Positions 19,911 to 27,228 of a DNA stretch of 27,228 bases are shown piece by piece. The translations under genes were made by a program, and so were the position numbers. This DNA is from Priapulus caudatus (taxonomy: Eukaryota > Priapulida > Priapulimorpha > Priapulimorphida > Priapulidae). The DNA lies in contig NW_014577334.1 in assembly GCF_000485595.1 (NCBI RefSeq), positions 315,201-342,428 on the forward strand, read 5' to 3'. Every line of letters starts with the position of its first letter. Positions within the stretch are counted from its first letter, which is position 1. The notes under the pieces are model-generated. The model saw nothing but the letters and a program-made list of their open reading frames with translations, did not search any database and was not told where the DNA came from.

Positions 19911-22600
19911 TATACAGTAATTACATTATGTGTTATACTAGATTACTGAAACTATTGAAGGAACAGGGCCCTTTTCAAGTCTTTATTTATTTATATCCAT
20001 TTATGAATTTTTTATGTAAAAATGGGTATTTGGACATTATATTCTCAACTACAGAAAGAGTGAGGATACAAAATTGTTGCCACATGTTAAAGCACAATAT
20101 GGACAAAATAAGCGGCGTTAGGGGCGATTTTTCTTTAATATTTCAATATTACCGAGAAATACTAGGAAAAAACTGGCGCTGTAAAAAGTCAAGTTGTGTC
20201 TTAGAATTGAAAATTTCAGCGAATACAAGAGGCATAACTAATAATACGCGGCACTTAATAACCAATCCCTGACCGCACTTCTTTAACAGGCAATCTGTTT
20301 ACCATTAAAGAGCGAGTGTACAAATTAATTATCCGAGTCTGTAATCACAAGAGCAATTCATTTACTACCCCCTCCCGGCCCTACTCATGTAGAAATCGAA
20401 GACACGGAGAAAACTCATCGTCCTACCGTTCTACTTTTCTTCACCACATGATCAACTGCTCTGCAACCACAGCCATTCTACAACCGCAGCACGCCATTCG
20501 CTCACTCGGTGGCCCCACCACCCAAACACGCATTCGCGTCCATCTGTGAAGTTTTCTGCACACGTAAGCTGGGATGCAGCTCGCAAACATGTGTGCGCCC
20601 TTTACTGACATTACTGGCGATCTGTACATACTAACTCCCACTCTAGTGCATAAGACTCGACTGCACGACATACGGCCTCATCCCTCCTCCATTCAAAATA
20701 TCTGAGTCTTCTTCTTCCAAAGTCTGGGACCAGTGCGGTAGTTATCAGGCGGGCGCGGGGGGCAAGGGGTCCATCGCCCCCCTGGGTTGATCCCGAAACG
20801 GTAAAAAAAAAAGAAAAAGCTCCGTCTCTACCTTAAAAGAGATACTGTCGTAGTCAGAATCCAGAGGCCGCTGTACATGCAACTCCAGCCGCTGCCTCCA
20901 ATACCCATCTCCTCGCGAGCTCCGCGTACATTTCTCAAAATCGCTTCTGGCACGGAAGAGACGCCCATACCCCCGCTTGTGGTCCTGCACTGCCCGGAGT
21001 GCTAGTGCGCTCACTAACGTGCGCTCCTAGTGGAGCTCCCTCGCTGGTAGCTGCTCCTAGTACTACGCGCGGTGAATCCTGGCTGGATCCTGCCCACGAG
21101 GCACTTGAAGCGTTTCAATGAAAATAGTCATGCTACATAACATCACCGAACATCCTATTGTAACCTGAACAGCGGCAAAGTTCTTGAATGCTGTACTCAT
21201 ACTGCCCTCTCGGTGTGACGAGAGGCGGGCCTAGATTCAGAGGTTGCCCGGACAGTTTTTTCCTGTAATTCCCGTCCAAAATTAAATCCTCTCATGTGCA
21301 AGGCACGACGCTACCCGACGCCGAGCCCATTGCCGTCCACACGCGTAACACGCTAATATATCACCCTACACGTCGTTTAAGTGGTGCAGCGCCGGGGGCG
21401 CAGCCCATGGCCCGGCCCAGATAGCGAGGCGCGTGGTGCGTCTTCCACATAGAAGATTTTTGGACGATTTACAAGGAAACTGTCCCGCAGATAATAAGCG
21501 GTGAGAGTATATAAATTTTATTAGTGTTTAGAGATCCGTCCCAAATTTCATGATCGATCATGCGGTTGGTTAAAACGAACTGCGATGGATCGATTGCTCA
21601 TCCGATCACTTTTAGACTTCGGCGGCGACGAACGCGCGGGCACACCCACCCGCCGCCGCCCGCCCGGCCTCACCGCCCCCGCCCCCCGAGCGTACATTCG
21701 TCCACCGACCACACACGTGTACATTGCCGCGACAGGCAATTTGACATTCTTGCTCACTCGTGTCAGAGCTAAGTACTTTTACCTAGTCACAGCTAACACT
21801 TCAGGATACTGTTAGGCCCCCCCGCTCTCCGCGGAAAGAGTCACCACTCTAAAGGGCAGTTGGCAGCATAAATGCTGCATGCAAATTCACATAAAAAAAA
21901 AAAGTTTGTGGTTTATGTACTCGCCTCCGCCGCCCCCCCACGCCCTTTTGCACTACAACCCTAGACTTACATCACCCCTAGGCCCCACAACCGACCCCCC
22001 CAAACGAGTAATCATCGGACCGAACGTCGATTAATAAGAACAGACTCCACTATAGATTATAAAAAGTTAGAAATTTGGTAGGTAAATAGATTTCGCTCAT
22101 ATATTTAGCATTATATTTATTGGTGCTGTGGATCGCCACTGAACACTTAATATATCTAGGGAGCAGCAGAACAACAGGAACTACCGTACAAATCGTCCTC
22201 TGTTATCAATGACGCCGGCAAACAAAGAATTGGCAGAGCTGGACTGGCGGGACGCATAGGGTGGTGGAGGGGAAGCTTAGGGAACATTAAAATATCTAAG
22301 TCTCCACGCCTAGTTTTGCACAGTTCGGCTGTTTTTGCCCCCCCCGCTGTTAAAAACTTCTGGCACACCACTTGGCTGAGGGAACTATACAAAGACGGAG
22401 AGAGAAGTCGGATCAAATCGAAAAGCAGTCCGCTGCAACCGGATAGCGTCTATGACTAGTACTAAACTACTAATAAGCCCGCGTTACAGTTGCTGGCAGG
22501 CCCTGCACGCCTGCTCGCGGGCTCTGTACTTAACTAGAGCTCCAGTCTGCTGGATTCGCAGTGGAAAAAGTTAGGCAATATGTTGCAAAATTAAGAATGT
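19720..22600. other. Gene-poor stretch upstream of the P2X7-ballast-like exons
   Basis: The 114-codon frame at 19928-20272 is AT-rich and unrecognised. 20740-21100 and 21360-21730 are GC-rich with C and G runs, partly repeat-derived. Further 5' exons or the promoter of the minus-strand gene could be here, but I cannot point to one. A short inverted pair AGCCCGCG/CGCGGGCT occurs at about 22476 and 22516. Confidence 0.5.
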
Positions 22601-22607
22601 AGGCTAG

Positions 22608-22848
22608 AGGCCGCCGCACCCAGCCCGACTTTTACAAACGATGAAAGCGCGATGAAGGCGATGTAGGTGTGCGCGTTCATGTTTTAGACGATCTTTATTC
22701 GTTATCGGGTGATCCCGGTTTGTCCAAAATCAAACGCATGTTTGATTTTAGAAGCCGATGAGCCGATGACCGATTTGTAAAAGGCCGCCGCACGCACCTA
22801 CAATCGCTTTCATCGTTTTTAAAATCGGGCTGGTCGTGGCGGCGGCCT
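22608..22848. mobile_element. 241-bp element with long GC-rich inverted ends
   Basis: The left end AGGCCGCCGCACCCAGCCCG continues into ACAAACGATGAAAGCG. The right end, read in reverse, is AGGCCGCCGCCACGACCAGC continuing into AAAAACGATGAAAGCG. The imperfect ends reach about 65 bp inward and include a shared GTAGGTG. In the centre a palindrome, AAAATCAAACGCATGTTTGATTTT (given by position: about 22728-22751), could form a nested hairpin. Flanks are TAG and TAA, at best a degenerate 3-bp duplication. No coding sequence. Confidence 0.65.
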
Positions 22849-23084
22849 TAAGCATTGAGAATATGAACTGTCGGTAGGAATACCGCATGTCGCGTTATTT
22901 ACGCATCATTTATTCATTGAAAACGTTTCCACAAGTCGCCTGTCTTCGAGCTCCAATTAAGCATGTTTCTAGCAAGCCAACTATTGTCCTTCATATGCCA
23001 TCTAGCTGTGACCGAGGAATCTAGGGTGATAGGCTGCCATTACGGAGTGTTCACAACTTGTAATGTTCATTAATGGTTCATAAT

Positions 23085-23112
23085 ACACGATATATATATA
23101 TATTATCTATAT

Positions 23113-23149
<37 letters not shown>

Positions 23150-23220
23150 TAATAATATATATATATATATTAATATATATATATATATATTCAGTATATA
23201 TATATAATTAGTATATATAT
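23085..23220. repeat. (TA)n microsatellite
   Basis: About 135 bp of alternating TA with short interruptions, followed by GGTTAGGGGTTAGGG near 23266-23281. Confidence 0.9.
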
Positions 23221-23344
23221 GTGGTCCATGGCGTCCTATATTTGTTTGTGGTTTAATGTCAATTAGGTTAGGGGTTAGGGTTGCAGTTAGGGTCTAGCAG
23301 TTACCGGAAGCTTATTCAATCATTAATGATTAAAAGCCCGCACA

Positions 23345-23535
23345 CTGCGCATCCAACGCTAGCATTTCTCCAGTATTAGACTCAGCAAATACGTCTCGTC
23401 GTGTCCATCGCATAATGTTCACACGCTACGCGTAATGACGAAAGTAAACTCTTAGTTCCTGCGCCATTTCCACTGGGCAAACGCTTGTCTTATAAAAGGT
23501 ATTCTGAAAATACCTGCGCAAATGTTGTTTAAAAT
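23345..23535 (+). repeat. Dispersed repeat family R3, copy A
   Basis: Starts near TGCGCATCCAACGCT and ends near TATTCTGAAAATACCTGCG. It shares blocks with copies at 26085-26265 (opposite strand) and 26403-26580 (same strand): ATTTCTCCAGTA, CCATTTCCACTGGGC, and GTCTTATAAAAGG followed by a small hairpin GGTATT...AATACC. It is probably a MITE or the end of a larger element. Confidence 0.55.
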
Positions 23536-23539
23536 GTCT

Positions 23540-24985
23540 CCGATGTTTTGTTGACCAGTTTCCCCAAGCAAAATCCGTGCAGCGGTCAGATGCCTCTGTC
23601 GTTTTAAGGTGCGCGGAGCGGCGATCGCGCGCCCCATGCGGCCCTCGATTTGATCGACGAGAAAGTAGCGAAAAAAACGCGCAAACGTAAGCATTATCGA
23701 AACGCACCTTTTTATTTTTTTTTTATTTTATTCTTTTTTTGTTCCATTAATTCACTTATAACGGCGAAGATAGAACGCAAAATGTTGTAAACATCAACAG
23801 ACATTGGCCGCGGAAGTGCGGTTCACCATGTTTATAACGACAGTCGCAAAGCGCTCTAGAATGACGAATGTGATGTTGTACTTTTTAGATAAAGTTTTAA
23901 TAGTCTATTTGAGAAAATTGAGTGTTTGTTTCCTTTTTGACTAAACATGCTAAAGTGTGTGATTCACGTTATCCAGCATGGTCCCAAGAACTGATATTTT
24001 GGTTAGATGAAAAAAATCAGCCTAGCAAAATGGTCAAAATTCAGATAGTACAAATGCAGAGCTAATTTTTACGCAGCCAAAAATAGCTGGAAATGCCGGC
24101 ATTTCAGAGTCTAGTGGGCAAAATTTTTGTGTCTGGGGGGCCGATGCCACCACAGTGAACACGCCTAGTTTGGCGCTCCGTGACGCTGCGGCACCCGTGC
24201 CATGCAGCAATCAGCGCGAGCGACCTCGGCGGCCCGAGGTGTGCGATTTTTCACGTCGCTGTCTGCTTTTACAAAGACACAAGCGACTGAGCGGTGCTGG
24301 CCGGCGTAGCAGGGGGGCGCTAGCGGGGTGTAGCAAAGATAAACATGCTGGAACGTCACCGTCACCACTTCGAGGGTCTAAATTGTTTGGCAAAAACAGT
24401 CGGCGTGTTGCGGCCAGAATGGCCAGTTTTCTCACGCTCTTTCTGGTGGGTTTTTAAAGATGGACCTGCAAGTAGTGTATTTTTATGGCGATTCATATCC
24501 TAATGAATTTTGGGTATTGTCTGCGGGCGGGAAAAACTGTCTATATTTGCACGCGATAGATTGCATAATTCATGCTGTAACGAGCGGATCAGCATGTGGG
24601 CTCCACTAATGATTACACGATTTCCGAAGATTGCCGTTGTTGAAAACGGGGCGCCGAATTTCCCCAGCGGCGGATGTGACGTCATTGTGCAAGTACATGT
24701 CTGACAGCCGACACCACATAAGCAGCGAAGCGTATAAGAAGAAGTAACATACCCGCAGAGCGATTTTGTTGAGCAGAATGCAGCAAAGTGCACAGTCATG
24801 ATAACTGAAGATATTGAGACGAAACTTCTGTGAGCACTGTGGAGCCTAGTGAGTGGAGAGCAGGAAGTAGTGATTGTCCCACAATGGTATGAGCCAGATC
24901 CGCATCGAATGAGCGAAGGTACATAGACGCAGGGCAACGTGTGAATAACAGTCTGAGACTAAACAATCCACATACATACACATAA
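23540..24985. other. Unassigned stretch
   Basis: Antisense frames at 23426-23707 overlap repeat copy A. GGCCGCGGAAGTGCGG near 23808 contains an ETS-like site next to ATTGG and may be promoter-like, and TGACGTCA (24677-24684) is a full CRE palindrome. The 145-codon minus frame at 24500-24937 and the plus frame around 24600-24704 have no recognised homology. No gene is supported. Confidence 0.4.
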
Positions 24986-25275
24986 ACGACACACACGCAC
25001 GCGCCGTGGACTCACACACACAACAGGTACACACGACCGACCTCAGGGCCACCGCCCACACCGGGCGGCCACAACACACACACAGGCCCGACACAACAGC
25101 ACACGCACGCAAAACAGACACACGGTCACGGCACACACAGCACGACGCACGGCACACACCGGTCCACCACACACAACGCGCGCGAGCAGCACCGCGGCCG
25201 GCGGCAGGGCACGCGCACACACGCACGCGGAGCAACACGTGTCACATTTACACGCACAACACACACATACATATG
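24985..25275. repeat. CA-rich low-complexity tract
   Basis: Degenerate (CACA)n with CACGCACG and CCGCGG interruptions. Long open frames on both strands (Cys/Ala/Arg-rich or Thr/His-rich) come from the simple sequence. Confidence 0.8.
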
Positions 25276-26084
25276 ATATATAACTATATTCTAATTTAGT
25301 ATATATAGGGCCCCCCCGTGCAAATGCAGAGTAACTACGTTTACGTATCGTACGGGACGAGATAGGTACATTTTTGAGTTTATATATACTAGGAGCGCCA
25401 AGAATGACTTTCAAAGAAATTGGTATAAGTCAGCTGCTATATGCTCCAGGTAGTCTAGCATCACCACGAACAAATGTTTGCTTACTGGCTTCGCAAGATT
25501 CCATTGGCTGAAGAAAGCCCATGAATGATTGAACGTTGGCAGCAGTCCTCCGTGCAAGTAGGGCCTACTTCATACACACTCACGACTGTACAGCAGCACG
25601 GCTTTGAGTCGGACACGAGCACGGGCAACTTCGCGTCGCTTAGATTCTGACAACATGCTGTCATTCTTTCTCCGATTTTCGTCTTTCGGCCACTTATACA
25701 ATCCACTACCTGTGTGCGCGCATTGTGCGCGCAACACATGCTGCGTGCATCGTAAAAAATGTGATAAAGGTTGACTCGAACTACAAACGAGGCCGCCCGT
25801 GTTGGTCACTTCTATAGTTAGCGGCCGCGTTATAGCCTAGGCGCCAGGTGCGGTGTCTCTCAGAGATGAAAACGTCAGATCGCGGAGGAATTGCCCCGGA
25901 TGGTTTGCCCGGAACGGCCGGAGGGAGGTTTTGACACAAGGTGATTGTTCTTCAGAGAGGGCCATATGGCTTAATATGCTCGTTTTTTCACACCAAAAAA
26001 ATAATCGCAACATGCGCAGAACCCCAATTTACTATACCGCTCAATGTTTATTGTAGTAATAATAATATAATACATGGTGTTTTA

Positions 26085-26265
26085 TAGGAAAAGAGTAGTT
26101 GGCAGGCCATCTTTAAGAAAACGCGGGGCAGGTGAAAAATGGGATGGCAACCTAGTGTTATTTTGTCATCAAGATATGAAGGTAGTCGTCGATTATGGCG
26201 CATGGGAACGGCGAAGTCATTGCTAACTAGTCTGAGTACTGGAGAAATTAGCGTTTGGATGCGCA
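26085..26265 (-). repeat. Dispersed repeat family R3, copy B
   Basis: Read on the minus strand it shows TGCGCATCCAAACGCTAATT, CTTGATGACAAAATAA and TGCCATCCCATTTTTCACCTG, matching copies A and C. It lies in inverted orientation to copy C with about 137 bp between them, so B and C may be two arms of one element. Confidence 0.55.
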
Positions 26266-26402
26266 TTGGTGCGGCCATCCCTCCACCCAATCACTTATGA
26301 TCATCAAAAGTTGGGAACACTGCCTAATGGCGTTAGCCAGAAAACTCCCTACGTACGACTGTTTCAGCAGGCACGTACTCGCGAAGCAAGAATCTAACAT
26401 TA

Positions 26403-26580
26403 AAGCCGCACAAGTGCGCGCCAAACCTAATTTCTACAGACCTAGACTAGCAAATACTTCTCGGTGCTGCATATCACACGACCTTGATGACAAAATAAAG
26501 CTCTATTTCCATCCCCAATTTCACTGGGCGCGTTGTCTTATAAAAGGGTATTTGAAAATACCTGCCACTGCGTTTTTCAA
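26403..26580 (+). repeat. Dispersed repeat family R3, copy C
   Basis: Carries CCAAACCTAATTTCTACAGA, CCTTGATGACAAAATAA, CCCCAATTTCACTGGGC and GTCTTATAAAAGGGTATT with a small hairpin, aligning to copies A and B. Open frames across it are not conserved among the copies. Confidence 0.55.
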
Positions 26581-27062
26581 TTTGCCGAAATGTTTGTTTC
26601 GACGAAGTTTTGCGTTGGCTTCTCAGGCACCCGTCAGCGGGTTGTAGCAAGATTTCTAACGGCCGCTGTGCGTTATTCGGCTTGCACGCTGCCTAGCGGC
26701 AATGTTCGCGCTGGATGGGCGGATATCATAGCCTAAAAATTCAATACGTTATTTTCACGTTTATTAAACGCTGGCCTATGAAATCACTTTCGTATGAGTC
26801 TTTGATGTTAGCATATACAGCAGTTCACAATACCTACAAACTATCTAAGATGTAAACGACTATATATAAATGAGACGTGGCAGGAGTTCGTAACTAAGCA
26901 GGGTTCGAATTTGTGTACAAAATTGTAACAAGCACGACACAGAACAGTAATATATAGGGCTACAAGTATACACGCGCTTTTATTTTTTGATGGCATGCAT
27001 CTAGTGGTTGTAATCTTACCCTCGCGTGTCAAAGTTTGGCACTATATCGAAGAATAATTTAG

Positions 27063-27197
27063 AAACTAAGTGCTCCAAAGCGAGGAAGGGGGCGAGGCTC
27101 AAGAAGGAGCAGGAGCAGGGGCTCTAGGACAACCACAAGGCCAAGAGCAGAGCGAAGCCCTGCTCTTCTACAAGAAACGGAGGACAACTATGCTAAG
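27063..27197 (+). CDS. Possible Arg/Ser-rich internal exon at the window edge
   Basis: An open 45-codon frame lies between AATAATTTAG and AAG|GTAATATTT. It reads KLSAPKRGRGRGSRRSRSRG, then SRTTTRPRAERSP and ALLQETEDNYAK. It is phase 0 at both ends if these sites are used. The basic Arg/Ser-rich part followed by an acidic helical-looking end resembles nuclear protein linkers, but I do not recognise a family. The acceptor lacks a good pyrimidine tract, so this may be chance purine-rich sequence. Neighbouring exons would lie outside the window to the right. Confidence 0.35.
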
Positions 27198-27228
27198 GTA
27201 ATATTTCTAACTTTCTTAGTATTATGAA

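Larger units (their letters stand above)
25280..27062. other. Unassigned stretch with repeat copies B and C
   Basis: Outside the two repeat copies only short unsupported frames are seen (for example 25853-26056 and 26255-26647, the latter running through copy C). Confidence 0.45.

Noticed and set aside
19928-20272. 114-codon plus-strand frame
   Set aside because: AT-rich, no recognisable domain, no splice or promoter evidence; probably chance.
24500-24937. 145-codon minus-strand frame and antisense plus-strand frames
   Set aside because: Odd Cys/Ser/Thr-rich composition without a recognised fold; the plus strand looks slightly more protein-like but is broken by stops.
24846-25414. Long Cys/Val/Ala-rich minus-strand frames of 123-130 codons
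   Set aside because: Generated by the CA-rich low-complexity tract.
1-27228. CRISPR arrays, bacterial operons, rRNA or intact tRNA genes
   Set aside because: Spliced genes and repeat types show an animal genome; the only tRNA-like signal is a degraded SINE head at about 10290.

Overview
This is a piece of an animal genome. Genes are split by GT-AG introns, coding density is very low, (TA)n, (CA)n and (CACG)n microsatellites and small inverted-repeat elements are plentiful, there are scattered TTAGGG-type runs, and one assembly gap of 10 N lies at 12686-12695. Gene content (class V myosin, a P2X7-ballast-like zinc domain, an intron-rich DDE-type transposase-like gene) and repeat content suggest a marine invertebrate, perhaps a lower deuterostome or lophotrochozoan. 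The species cannot be fixed from the sequence alone.

Left part (1 to about 10950, minus strand): the 5' end of a class V myosin gene. A CCAAT box and a YY1-type ATGGCGGC motif mark a probable promoter at 10905-10955. Coding exon 1 (10786-10812) gives MSTAELYTK and coding exon 2 (6029-6133) gives the start of the N-terminal SH3-like region. Both have phase-0 ends and good splice sites. I found no exon 3, so 1-6028 is probably intron 2 and 6134-10785 is intron 1. These introns are full of repeats: a cytosine-rich minisatellite, a 278-bp near-perfect foldback, a deleted Harbinger element with perfect 35-bp ends, a 301-bp inverted-repeat element and a tRNA-like SINE.

Middle (13211-18166, plus strand): at least 13 exons, all open and all in phase, encode a transposase-like protein. 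It has a Ser/Thr-rich and acidic N-terminal part, a CxxC...CxxxH zinc module, and a catalytic-like core with GDGRMDSPG, TDAH, DVWH and LEVFH motifs. The first exon(s) were not found. Its introns carry a hAT-type element with an 8-bp target duplication and an inverted, diverged copy of part of its own catalytic exon. Directly tail to tail, with 22 bp between stop codons, a minus-strand gene (18189-19319) encodes a cysteine-rich domain that closely resembles the C-terminal cytoplasmic 'ballast' domain of P2X7 receptors, without any visible channel part. This pair is the most interesting part of the window.

Right part (19320-27228): mostly repeats and unassigned sequence, namely a ~100-bp tandem repeat, AT-rich tracts, GC-rich low-complexity sequence, a 241-bp element with GC-rich inverted ends, a three-copy dispersed repeat and CA-rich DNA. 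One possible Arg/Ser-rich exon lies at the very end (27063-27197). Most open frames here look like chance.
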